From Balneolaceae bacterium (lineage in GTDB: Bacteria; Bacteroidota; Rhodothermia; Balneolales; Balneolaceae), in NCBI GenBank assembly GCA_007134665.1, contig SLKH01000351.1, positions 1 to 7,967 on the forward strand: a DNA stretch of 7,967 bases. Reading direction: 5' to 3'. This document shows positions 1 to 6,482 of this stretch, piece after piece; position 1 is the stretch's first letter; each line of letters opens with the position of its first letter. The position numbers were made by a program, and so were the translations under genes. The notes below the pieces were generated by a model that was given only the letters and a program-made list of their open reading frames with translations, made no database searches and was not told where the DNA came from.

Positions 1-1698
1 GCTGAAAAATTTGGGATTTGGTACAGCAGGCCGGGGAATGGAGTAAGCCACCCGGTTCATACAGAGCGGTTTGCACAGCCTGGGAAAACTCTTGCTGGAT
101 CTGACAGCCACACACCGGCATCAGGTTGTATGGGAATGCTTGCACTCGGTGCGGGCGGACTCGATGTTGCTTTTGCGATCGCTGGAGAACCGATGTATTT
201 AAAAATGCCGAAAGTCATGGGTGTAAAACTGACGGGAAAACTTCCCGATTGGGTGAGTGCCAAAGATGTGGTACTTGAGATGTTAAGGCGATACGATGTG
301 AAAGGATGTACAGGCTATATCCTGGAATATTACGGCCCCGGCCTGGAACAACTCGATACAATGGACAGGCATGTTATCGCTAATATGGGTACGGAGATGG
401 GTGCAACTACGTCTGTGTTTCCTTCTGATCATGAGGTGAAACGATTTATGACGCTTCAGGGGAGGAGGGATGAGTGGTCTGAGCTTTTTGCCGATGAGGA
501 TGCAGGCTATGATGCCCATGAAGAGATCGTTCTGGATGAACTAGAACCGTTAATCGCACTTCCAAGCAGCCCGGGAAATGTAGTGCCGGTAACGGAAGTA
601 GAGGGTGATGATATTTATCAGGCATATATCGGGTCGTCAGCAAATCCGGGTTACAGGGATTTCTGGATTTCCGGTGAGATGGTAAAAGACCGCAGGGTTA
701 ATGAAAATGTCAGTTTCGATATCAACCCGACTTCCCGGCAGATCCTTGAGAATATGATTAAGGGAGGGGTTATGTATAACCTCGTACAATCCGGGGCGCG
801 AATTCACCAGGCAGGCTGCAACGGCTGTATTGGTATGGGACAGGCACCGGCAACCGGCAAGAACAGTTTGCGAACGGTTCCAAGGAATTTTCCTGACCGT
901 TCGGGTACCAAAGAAGATTCTGTATTCCTGGTGAGCCCGGAAACAGCAACGGCTTCAGCTCTGACCGGTAAAATAACAGATCCGAGGAGAATGGAAGAGA
1001 TCTTTGGAATGAAATATCCGCAATTCAGAGAACCTGATGAATATTTGATCAATAAAGAGATGCTGGTTGCGCCAACTCAAAACGGAAATACGAAAGAACT
1101 CGTAAAAGGCCCTAATATTACATCACTGCCGGACTTTGAAGAACTTACTGATTTTAATGTGCCTGTACTGTTAAAAATGGGTGATAATATTTCTACAGAT
1201 GAAATTTTAAAAGCAGGAGCAGATGTGTTGCCATATAGAAGCAATATTCCTGAAATCAGCAAATTCACATTTTCTGTAATCGATGATCATTTTTATGAAA
1301 AGGCTATACAGTCACAAAAGGAACAGGGTGGGCATGTGGTTGTTGCAGGGGAAAATTACGCACAGGGATCAAGCCGGGAACATGCAGCCATCGCACCGCG
1401 TTTCCTCGGGCAAAAGGCCGTCCTGGCAAAGTCGTATGCAAGAATCGGATGGCAGAACCTGGTTAACTTTGGAATTCTGCCATTACAGTTCGCAAATGAG
1501 TCAGATTATAAGGAAATCGAGCAAGGAGATATGATGATCGCACAAGAAATCAGGGAACAATTGAATTCAGGCGGAAAAATCTTTATTCGAAACCAAACAA
1601 AAGACCGTGATATTGAAGTAGTTCATACTATGAGCCCACGTCAGGTGAGTGTAATGCTTGAAGGCGGAGTGATTAATCATTTCAGGAAGGAGAATTGA
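1..1698 (+). CDS. Aconitate hydratase, Aquifex-type (5'-truncated by window edge)
   Basis: The frame is open from base 1 and ends at TGA 1696-1698, giving 565 visible residues; the start lies upstream. Aconitase interconverts citrate and isocitrate in the TCA cycle using a [4Fe-4S] cluster. Visible residues 33-38 are GSDSHT (substrate/active-site loop). These are followed by AGGLDVA, the LTGKLPDWVSAKD segment, EYYGPG and GATTSVFPSD. A CxxC pair (Cys at 817-819 and 826-828, in AGCNGCIGMG) gives two cluster ligands. The C-terminal swivel domain has GDNISTDEI (about 1189-1215) and GENYAQGSSREHA (1351-1389). The total size and the GSSANPG segment fit the shorter, about 650-residue putative aconitases, so some 85-100 residues are probably missing. 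Odd: the usual first cluster ligand, in IGSCTN, reads IGSSAN here, with Ser at 637-639. An internal ATG at 130 is not the start, because conserved sequence precedes it. The family is certain; the subfamily is from memory. Confidence 0.95.
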   Translation, partial: AEKFGIWYSRPGNGVSHPVHTERFAQPGKTLAGSDSHTPASGCMGMLALGAGGLDVAFAIAGEPMYLKMPKVMGVKLTGKLPDWVSAKDVVLEMLRRYDVKGCTGYILEYYGPGLEQLDTMDRHVIANMGTEMGATTSVFPSDHEVKRFMTLQGRRDEWSELFADEDAGYDAHEEIVLDELEPLIALPSSPGNVVPVTEVEGDDIYQAYIGSSANPGYRDFWISGEMVKDRRVNENVSFDINPTSRQILENMIKGGVMYNLVQSGARIHQAGCNGCIGMGQAPATGKNSLRTVPRNFPDRSGTKEDSVFLVSPETATASALTGKITDPRRMEEIFGMKYPQFREPDEYLINKEMLVAPTQNGNTKELVKGPNITSLPDFEELTDFNVPVLLKMGDNISTDEILKAGADVLPYRSNIPEISKFTFSVIDDHFYEKAIQSQKEQGGHVVVAGENYAQGSSREHAAIAPRFLGQKAVLAKSYARIGWQNLVNFGILPLQFANESDYKEIEQGDMMIAQEIREQLNSGGKIFIRNQTKDRDIEVVHTMSPRQVSVMLEGGVINHFRKEN

Positions 1699-1723
1699 TC
1701 GTTAATGATGGCAAAAATACAAT
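1695..1723 (+). promoter_or_regulatory. Possible promoter for the folE operon
   Basis: TTGATC (1695-1700) and TACAAT (1718-1723) are separated by 17 bases. This resembles a sigma-70 -35/-10 pair (4/6 and 5/6 matches). It overlaps the aconitase stop codon and would give an untranslated leader of about 90 bases that includes the inverted repeat at 1776-1801. Bacteroidota-type sigma factors prefer other boxes (TTTG and TAnnTTTG), so this is only a candidate. Confidence 0.35.
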
Positions 1724-1775
1724 CAGACAGCCATGAGTTTGAACCCGGGTGATTATGAAAACAGGGAAGGAAACC

Positions 1776-1801
1776 GTAAATTTCAAGTCTTTGAAATTTA
1801 C
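1776..1801. repeat. Perfect 11-bp inverted repeat upstream of folE
   Basis: The left arm GTAAATTTCAA (1776-1786) and right arm TTGAAATTTAC (1791-1801) are exact reverse complements around the 4-base spacer GTCT. The repeat ends 19 bases before the folE ATG. It lacks a following T-run, so it does not look like an intrinsic terminator for the aconitase gene. It could be a DNA operator or an mRNA hairpin near the folE ribosome-binding region. The function is unknown. Confidence 0.6.
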
Positions 1802-1820
1802 AGAATTATGAAAAAGTTGC

Positions 1821-2522
1821 ATGAGTAACAATAAAGAGATTTTGGAAACAGTCGGTCTGGATAATGCCTCCGATGAAGAAGTTGGGGATAATCATATCTC
1901 AACTTCCGTTGAAACCCCGATGAAAGAAGATGCTTTTAAATTGAATGACGACCAGAAAATAGAGATCATCCAGAAGCACTTTAGGGCTATCATGGAAACT
2001 CTCGGGCTTGATACCCGGGATGAAAGCCTGCGCGGGACGCCATACCGTGTAGCGAAAATGTATGTTAAAGAGATCTTTCGCGGGCTGAATCCTGTGAACA
2101 AACCGGTTGCAAAGAAGTTCTCTAACAAATACGAGTATAATGATATGGTACTCGAGAAAAACATCCGGGTGAGTTCGTTTTGTGAGCACCATTTTCTTCC
2201 GTTCATCGGTAAAGCCCATGTCGCATATATCAGCAGCGGTAAAGTAATCGGGTTGTCAAAGATCAACCGGATTGTGGATCACTACTCACGCAGGCCACAG
2301 GTTCAGGAGCGGTTGACACTTCAGATTGCTGATGAGCTTGAACACGTACTTGAATCGGAAGATATTGCAGTATTCATCGAGAGTAAACATTTTTGTGTAT
2401 CCATGAGGGGTATACAGGATTCGGCAAGTTCAACGATTACAACCGAATTTCGCGGTGCCTTCAAACAGAATGAAATAAAGCAAAGGTTTATAGATTTCAT
2501 TAGAACTGAAACTGAGATGTAA
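1821..2522 (+). CDS. folE: GTP cyclohydrolase I (type IA)
   Basis: This enzyme converts GTP to 7,8-dihydroneopterin triphosphate, the first step towards tetrahydrofolate and other pterins, and is a cytosolic, zinc-dependent, toroidal homodecamer. The 233-residue product has a variable acidic N-terminal region (about 1-42) before the conserved core (about 45-230). Core motifs are RGTPYRVAKMY (71-81), SSFCEHHFLPF (118-128), GLSKINRIVDHYSRRPQVQERL (144-165) and KHFCVSMRGIQD (189-200). Zinc ligands Cys121, His124 and Cys192 are all present, as are His123 and His190, which correspond to E. coli His112 and His179. This is therefore the classical zinc form, not the FolE2/IB type. The ATG at 1821 has no good Shine-Dalgarno sequence; it lies 19 bases after the inverted repeat. 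cysS follows after 24 bases, so co-transcription is likely. Confidence 0.97.
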   Translation: MSNNKEILETVGLDNASDEEVGDNHISTSVETPMKEDAFKLNDDQKIEIIQKHFRAIMETLGLDTRDESLRGTPYRVAKMYVKEIFRGLNPVNKPVAKKFSNKYEYNDMVLEKNIRVSSFCEHHFLPFIGKAHVAYISSGKVIGLSKINRIVDHYSRRPQVQERLTLQIADELEHVLESEDIAVFIESKHFCVSMRGIQDSASSTITTEFRGAFKQNEIKQRFIDFIRTETEM

Positions 2523-2546
2523 ACCGGGGTTGCATAATTATTTATC

Positions 2547-4055
2547 ATGCCAGACTTTGAACGCTATCCTGTTTATCTGTACAACAGCCTGACCCGATCC
2601 CTTGAACAATTTGAGCCGATCAATGGCCCGAATGTCGGTTTATATGTCTGCGGGCCTACTGTATATGGGGATCCTCACCTTGGGCATGCGAGAGCTGCAA
2701 TAACATTTGATATCGTTGTCCGGTACCTGGAATTTATTGGATATAAAGTGAGGTACGTTCGAAATATTACGGATGTAGGCCATCTCGAAAATGAAGAAAC
2801 TGGGTCAGGGGAGGATAAAATTGCCAAACGCGCCCGTCTGGAGCAGCTTGAACCGATGGAAGTAGTTCAGCATTATACAAACAGCTACCATGATGGCCTG
2901 GATGCTTTGAACTGTAAAAGACCGAGTATAGAACCCACTGCGACCGGCCATATCATCGAGCAAATCAATCTTATAGAAAAAATTCTTGAAAACGGACTCG
3001 CATATATCGTCAATGGCACGGTCTATTTTGATCTTGAAAAATATACCAAAGAAAATGAATACGGCACGTTATCCGGCAAGATTCTGGAAGAACTGAAGGC
3101 CGGCAGCCGGGATACTGAAGGGCTTGACGAGAAAAAAAACCCTCACGACTTTGCACTTTGGAAGCGGGCTGATCCTGAGCATATCATGCGGTGGGATTCA
3201 CCCTGGGGAGAAGGATTTCCCGGCTGGCATGTGGAGTGTTCAACCATGAGCACTAAATATCTCGGCGAACAATTTGATATACATGGCGGCGGACTGGACC
3301 TGCAGTTTCCTCATCATGAAGCTGAAATTGCCCAGTGCAGGGGAGCTTACGGTACTGATCCGGCGAGATATTGGATGCACAATAATATGGTGACGATTGA
3401 CGGTGCCAAGATGAGTAAATCTGCAGGCAATTTCATTACGCTCGAACAGCTTTTTAATGGTAACCATCCGCTTATTGATAAAGCCTTTCATCCTATGACT
3501 GTGCGTTTTTTAATGCTTCAATCGCACTATAGGAGTAAAATTGATTTCACTAATTCTGCTTTACTTGCAGCAGAAAAAGGATATCAGCGACTGATTGATT
3601 CAATGAAACTGCTTGAAGAACTGGAATTTTCCGGTAGTGAAGGGCAGGGAGAACTCGACAGTGAAATAGCAAAATATTGTGATCAGTGCTATCAAACGAT
3701 GAGTGACGATTTCAATACGGCACAAACCCTTGCAGCTTTGTTTGAAATCAGTTCAAGGATAAACAGCCTGTATCACGGCCAATTGAATCCGAAACAGATT
3801 TCAAACGGTATGTACGAGCGAATGGTTAATACATTCCGGCAGTTTATCATTGAAGTACTCGGCCTGAAGGCAATTCAAAGTGAAGATAATTCCAAGACGG
3901 AAAAGCTCGTGGAATTGTTGATAGATATCAGGGCGAAAGCCAGGGTTCGAAAAGATTTTGAGACGGCTGACAATATCCGTGATGATCTTGCAGAAATCGG
4001 AATCCTTCTGAAGGATGAGAAAAGTGGAAAAACGACCTACAAAATCAAAAGCTGA
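2547..4055 (+). CDS. cysS: Cysteine--tRNA ligase
   Basis: This class I aminoacyl-tRNA synthetase charges tRNA-Cys in the cytosol. The 502-residue product is somewhat longer than E. coli CysS (461). Visible motifs are YVCGPTVYGDPHLGHAR (33-49, containing the HIGH-type signature HLGH 44-47), FPGWHVECSTMS (224-235), FPHHEAEIAQ (254-263) and KMSKS (288-292). The four zinc ligands, Cys35, Cys231, His256 and Glu260, align with E. coli Cys28, Cys209, His234 and Glu238, so it should be a normal zinc-dependent synthetase. The C-terminal DALR-type helical and anticodon-binding region (about 340-500) is complete. It starts 24 bases after folE, and its last 41 bases overlap the yidD reading frame. The start ATG matches the usual distance to the HIGH motif. 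Confidence 0.98.
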   Translation: MPDFERYPVYLYNSLTRSLEQFEPINGPNVGLYVCGPTVYGDPHLGHARAAITFDIVVRYLEFIGYKVRYVRNITDVGHLENEETGSGEDKIAKRARLEQLEPMEVVQHYTNSYHDGLDALNCKRPSIEPTATGHIIEQINLIEKILENGLAYIVNGTVYFDLEKYTKENEYGTLSGKILEELKAGSRDTEGLDEKKNPHDFALWKRADPEHIMRWDSPWGEGFPGWHVECSTMSTKYLGEQFDIHGGGLDLQFPHHEAEIAQCRGAYGTDPARYWMHNNMVTIDGAKMSKSAGNFITLEQLFNGNHPLIDKAFHPMTVRFLMLQSHYRSKIDFTNSALLAAEKGYQRLIDSMKLLEELEFSGSEGQGELDSEIAKYCDQCYQTMSDDFNTAQTLAALFEISSRINSLYHGQLNPKQISNGMYERMVNTFRQFIIEVLGLKAIQSEDNSKTEKLVELLIDIRAKARVRKDFETADNIRDDLAEIGILLKDEKSGKTTYKIKS

Positions 4056-4323
4056 TCGGACTTCAGTAACAGGAAGTATCCTGATACTGATCGTTAGGTT
4101 TTACCAGGCAGCAATCTCGCCATGGCTCGGGCCGAGTTGCAGACACCAGCCTACGTGTTCTCATTATATGATTGGTGCTATATATGAATGGGGGGCATTG
4201 AAAGGATTTTGGCTTGGATTAAAACGGCTGTCAAAATGCCATCCCTGGGGTACGTCAGGATACGATCCGGTTCCTGAAAAAGATAAGGAGTTGAATTTAA
4301 AACAGGGATTATCTGAGGAATGA
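4015..4323 (+). CDS. yidD: Membrane protein insertion efficiency factor YidD
   Basis: YidD is a small inner-membrane-associated protein that helps YidC/Sec insert membrane proteins. The 102-residue frame carries the family signature: a hydrophobic start (ILILIVRFYQAAISPWLGPSC, about 22-42), CRHQPTCSHY (42-51), GALKGFWLGLKRLSKCHP (60-77) and GYDPVP (82-87). The three conserved cysteines are Cys42, Cys48 and Cys75. It overlaps the end of cysS by 41 bases in another frame. The ATG at 4015 gives about 20 residues before the usual family start. A GTG at 4024 is an alternative, and it has AAGGA (4011-4015) 8 bases upstream, a better ribosome-binding arrangement. Translational coupling to cysS is likely. 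The C-terminal KDKELNLKQGLSEE is a charged tail. Confidence 0.95.
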   Translation: MRKVEKRPTKSKADRTSVTGSILILIVRFYQAAISPWLGPSCRHQPTCSHYMIGAIYEWGALKGFWLGLKRLSKCHPWGTSGYDPVPEKDKELNLKQGLSEE

Positions 4324-4409
4324 ACAGTCCTGAATCTGAGATAGGGCATTATTCTTTTCTTTAAGAGAAGTGAGTGTGATTACCTGAATTAAAGAATTTG
4401 AAGAACTAT

Positions 4410-4841
4410 ATGAGTAAAATAAAACGAGATAGAAATCCTGAGGTCATTGAATTGGGTACTTGTTTTTTACCTGAATTTAATGAAAATGGCCTGATTCCCT
4501 GCATTGTCGTTGATTTTGATTCGTCTGAAGTGCTTATGTTTGCATGGATGAATCCTGAAGCGCTGGATCTGACGATTAAAACCGGAAAAGGTACTTTCTA
4601 CAGTCGAAGCAGAAAAAAATTGTGGGTGAAAGGTGAGTCCTCTGGCAGAACGTTGCATGTGAAACAACTATTAGTTGATTGTGACCAGGATGTGCTTCAG
4701 CTAAGGGTCCAGGTAGAGGGGGAAGGGGTTTGTCACCGGGGTTATAGAAGTTGCTTTTACCGTGCTGTTTTAGAGGAAAAGCCAGAAGAGCTCAGGTTTA
4801 TTGAGAAAGAGCCTGCCTTTGATCCGGATGAAGTTTATTGA
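4410..4841 (+). CDS. hisI: Phosphoribosyl-AMP cyclohydrolase (HisI, without a HisE domain)
   Basis: This enzyme carries out the third step of histidine synthesis, opening the adenine ring of phosphoribosyl-AMP, and is a cytosolic Zn/Mg dimer. From the ATG at 4410 the product has 143 residues, with VLMFAWMNPEAL (41-52), GTFYSRSRKKLWVKGESSG (61-79), DCDQD (90-94, Mg-binding aspartates), and Cys91, Cys108 and Cys115 (the zinc set; CHRGYRSCF at 108-116). No HisE pyrophosphatase domain follows. The frame can extend to a TTG at 4398, but the ATG has GAAG 6 bases upstream and is preferred. No other his gene is visible; the neighbours are yidD (86 bases upstream) and an LCIB-type carbonic anhydrase (45 bases downstream). 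It may serve histidine synthesis from a scattered pathway or be a paralogue; the sequence cannot decide. Confidence 0.95.
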   Translation: MSKIKRDRNPEVIELGTCFLPEFNENGLIPCIVVDFDSSEVLMFAWMNPEALDLTIKTGKGTFYSRSRKKLWVKGESSGRTLHVKQLLVDCDQDVLQLRVQVEGEGVCHRGYRSCFYRAVLEEKPEELRFIEKEPAFDPDEVY

Positions 4842-4886
4842 TCCGGTAAACAGAAATGGAAAATTTCAATTTTAATCATTTATCAA

Positions 4887-5585
4887 ATGGAACAATTTAT
4901 CAGGAAATATTATCCGAAAGCCAGGGACGGGGAAGATTTTACCAGAGAGTGTATCGGTAATCTTGTTAAAGATAACGAGTTTGACCTGTCCAAAACTCTG
5001 CTTGCTACCTCTGTTTGCAGTGATGAGATTATTCGTTCGGCTACCAATTTCAGAGATTACCTTGAAAACGGCCATCCATTCACACTTGGCGGATTAGCCG
5101 GTTATCCATTTTCCGGAATTACAGGTTTTAAAGCATTCGCCAGCCACATACCGGATGGAGGGGCAGCAATTATTTTGTATGGGCCTCATATTGGGGTCTC
5201 AAAAGACGGTACGATTGGCATAGTTAAAAGAGTCGGCCAGGGAAAATCTTCATCCTGTTGCGGGGCTTTGAAAGCTTCCGTACGTAAATTATCCATGGAT
5301 CAATTTCCGGAGGCAGATGCTGAACTGGACTATCAGATGCACAGTATTGACGAGGGCATGAAATCAAATAAAGGGAAGATTCTTCTTCATGATGAACCAC
5401 TGGTAGCTGCAACAAACCTGATGTATGAACAGATCCATGAAAGGGTACATAAGCTTATGAATGAATCGGAGGAAGCATTTTCAGGCCATAAAGTTGCTTT
5501 GATAGGTGGAATTATTATCAATACGGATGCTGAGCTTTCCGACTGGTTTGAAGTCAGGTCTCTGGAAACGATTGAAATAATCTGA
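4887..5585 (+). CDS. LCIB/theta-type carbonic anhydrase homologue (CGHR domain)
   Basis: The 232-residue product resembles the algal low-CO2-inducible LCIB/LCIC family, whose active members are zinc carbonic anhydrases (theta class, beta-CA-like fold) interconverting CO2 and bicarbonate. Supporting motifs are SVCSDEIIR (42-50), LGGLAGYPFSGITGFKAFASHIPDGG (67-92), YGPHIGVSKDGTIG (98-111), RVGQGK (115-120) and SSCCGALKA (122-130). Predicted zinc ligands are Cys44, His101 and Cys124 or Cys125; Asp46 and Arg50 may form the Asp-Arg pair typical of beta-type enzymes. No signal peptide or membrane segment is seen, so it is probably cytosolic. The ATG at 4887 gives the start; there is no clear Shine-Dalgarno sequence. 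It follows hisI by 45 bases and may share its transcript. The family call is from remembered motifs; activity is unproven, since some LCIB relatives are inactive. Confidence 0.8.
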   Translation: MEQFIRKYYPKARDGEDFTRECIGNLVKDNEFDLSKTLLATSVCSDEIIRSATNFRDYLENGHPFTLGGLAGYPFSGITGFKAFASHIPDGGAAIILYGPHIGVSKDGTIGIVKRVGQGKSSSCCGALKASVRKLSMDQFPEADAELDYQMHSIDEGMKSNKGKILLHDEPLVAATNLMYEQIHERVHKLMNESEEAFSGHKVALIGGIIINTDAELSDWFEVRSLETIEII

Positions 5586-5619
5586 GAACAATAATTGGTG
5601 TTTATTCTGAAGTATTAAG

Positions 5620-5644
5620 TGTGTATATTCATACACATTATAAT
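5620..5644 (+). promoter_or_regulatory. Operator-like palindrome beside a TATAAT box, upstream of the MerC-domain gene
   Basis: The perfect 7-bp inverted repeat TGTGTAT (5620-5626) / ATACACA (5631-5637) has a 4-base spacer, ATTC. It is immediately followed by TATAAT (5639-5644), 19 bases before the downstream TTG start. No good -35 box is seen at 16-19 bases upstream. A palindrome just upstream of the -10 box is a typical repressor or metalloregulator position. The ribbon-helix-helix protein encoded by the second gene of the operon is the obvious candidate to bind it; that link is an inference. Confidence 0.55.
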
Positions 5645-5663
5645 ATTAATCAATTAATTTGTT

Positions 5664-6134
5664 TTGCCTGATAAGAGTATTACGGCATCACTGTTGTGGG
5701 ACCGCTTCGGGATTGGGGTCTCCGGAATATGTGCTATTCATTGCCTGGCATTGCCGGCTGTTGTTTCACTGTTGCCTCTTTGGCCGGTTGTAATTTCTGT
5801 CCAGGAATGGCTTCACCCGGTTTTTATCACCCTGTTGGTGCCCATCGTTTATTTTGCTGCCCGAAGGGGGCACTTTGAATTCAAAATCACAGCCATACTG
5901 ATTACCGGACTAATATTGGTGGCTGCCGGATGGCTTGTAGGACATCATTGGCTTGGATTCTGGTTTGAAACTACACTTACCTTATTGGGTAGCATGATCC
6001 TGATATCAGGTCATTGGCTGAACTACCGGCATCACAGACAGTGTACCAACCGCACTCATAAACATCATCCTGTAACTGAGAAGAGTATAAATGAGGGCAC
6101 AGAAGAACTGAAACAGACAAAGGAGGTATTGTGA
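5664..6134 (+). CDS. MerC-domain membrane protein (putative heavy-metal transport or binding)
   Basis: The 156-residue protein has about four predicted membrane helices (near 16-45, 50-66, 73-95 and 98-118). Helix 1 carries SGICAIHCLALP (20-31), the paired-cysteine motif (Cys23, Cys27, with His26) of MerC-domain proteins, which bind or move Hg(II) or other soft metals. The C-terminal cytosolic or periplasmic tail is rich in possible ligands (His117, His123, His124, Cys127, His132, His134, His135) and ends in a charged segment. MerC-domain proteins in Bacteroidota are often not in mer operons, and no merA, merT, merP or merR is seen here, so mercury resistance should not be assumed. The start is a TTG: the frame is closed by TAA at 5655-5657, and no ATG or GTG precedes the conserved helix. 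The stop overlaps the next gene's start by four bases (GTGA). Confidence 0.8.
   Translation: MPDKSITASLLWDRFGIGVSGICAIHCLALPAVVSLLPLWPVVISVQEWLHPVFITLLVPIVYFAARRGHFEFKITAILITGLILVAAGWLVGHHWLGFWFETTLTLLGSMILISGHWLNYRHHRQCTNRTHKHHPVTEKSINEGTEELKQTKEVL
6121..6126 (+). promoter_or_regulatory. Strong Shine-Dalgarno site deciding a GTG start
   Basis: AGGAGG at 6121-6126 sits 4 bases before the GTG at 6131. It is the strongest ribosome-binding site in the window and lies inside the last codons of the MerC-domain gene. It supports the GTG as the true start of the ribbon-helix-helix gene and suggests efficient, coupled translation. Confidence 0.8.
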
Positions 6135-6460
6135 AACGGCTGAATTTTACCCTTGACGATGATACGGTAGATTTACTCACCAAACTTTCAGAGAAATTTT
6201 ACAAGGGGAACAAGTCACAGACTGTACGGGCCGCATTGGAAAGCCTCGCCACTCATGCCGGGCACGATGGCTGGGTGATTACTGGTTATACCGGGCTCAG
6301 GGCAAGTGAAGATAGTGAATGCCATTCCTGCGGCAAATCCTATCATGAAGGAGAGCTTCTCTACAAACCTGTTTTTGAAAGAGGCAGCAGCCCCGGTGCA
6401 CTTAGAAGTATTCCGCAGGAGGAGTGGCTCGAGTGTACCCGCTGTGTGGAATCGAAATAA
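6131..6460 (+). CDS. Ribbon-helix-helix (CopG-like) protein with Cys-rich, zinc-ribbon-like tail; putative metalloregulator
   Basis: The product has 109 residues. Residues 1-43 fit a ribbon-helix-helix DNA-binding domain: a basic/hydrophobic beta strand (KRLNFTL), helix A (DDTVDLLTKLSEKFY) and helix B (NKSQTVRAALESLA) after the GNKSQ turn. The rest (about 44-109) has Cys64-x-x-Cys67 with His65 and His72 nearby, then Cys102-x-x-Cys105, a spacing suited to one bound Zn or other metal ion. I do not recognise a named family for this combination; it is unlike NikR, whose tail is an ACT domain. The GTG start overlaps the TGA of the MerC-domain gene (GTGA) and has a strong Shine-Dalgarno site. Inference: it senses a metal and controls its own operon through the palindrome at 5620-5637. 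It could instead be a general zinc-stabilised regulator or an antitoxin-like protein, but no toxin gene is next to it. Confidence 0.75.
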   Translation: MKRLNFTLDDDTVDLLTKLSEKFYKGNKSQTVRAALESLATHAGHDGWVITGYTGLRASEDSECHSCGKSYHEGELLYKPVFERGSSPGALRSIPQEEWLECTRCVESK

Positions 6461-6482
6461 ATTCACTTGTTTTTTCGAATTA

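Noticed and set aside
1705..1828. A chain of three tiny ATG frames (1705-1752, 1755-1811, 1808-1828) leading into the folE start, the last two overlapping
   Set aside because: They are 6 to 15-18 codons with no composition or family signal, and the middle one simply reads through the inverted repeat. Possible upstream ORFs, but not supportable as genes.
1892..2266. Long minus-strand open frames opposite folE, and similar ones opposite the aconitase, cysS and other genes
   Set aside because: They lie fully within well-supported + strand genes, have no recognisable motifs and are antisense shadows.
4340..4370. Imperfect pairing TTCTTTT/AAGAGAA after yidD as a terminator
   Set aside because: The stem is weak, has a mismatch and no G/C clamp or T-run.
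4858..4872. Shared AAATTTCAA upstream of the LCIB-type gene (4861-4869) and in the dyad before folE (1778-1786)
   Set aside because: Only one half-site is present at 4861 and the spacer is AT-rich; a 9-base match of this composition is easily chance.
5664..6460. A mercury-resistance (mer) operon
   Set aside because: Only a MerC-type domain is present; there is no merR, merT, merP or merA, and the regulator is of the ribbon-helix-helix class.
6131..6460. Antitoxin of a toxin-antitoxin pair
   Set aside because: The RHH fold would suit an antitoxin, but the overlapping partner is a multi-helix membrane protein with MerC cysteines, no toxin-like gene is adjacent, and the Cys-rich tail suggests metal binding.
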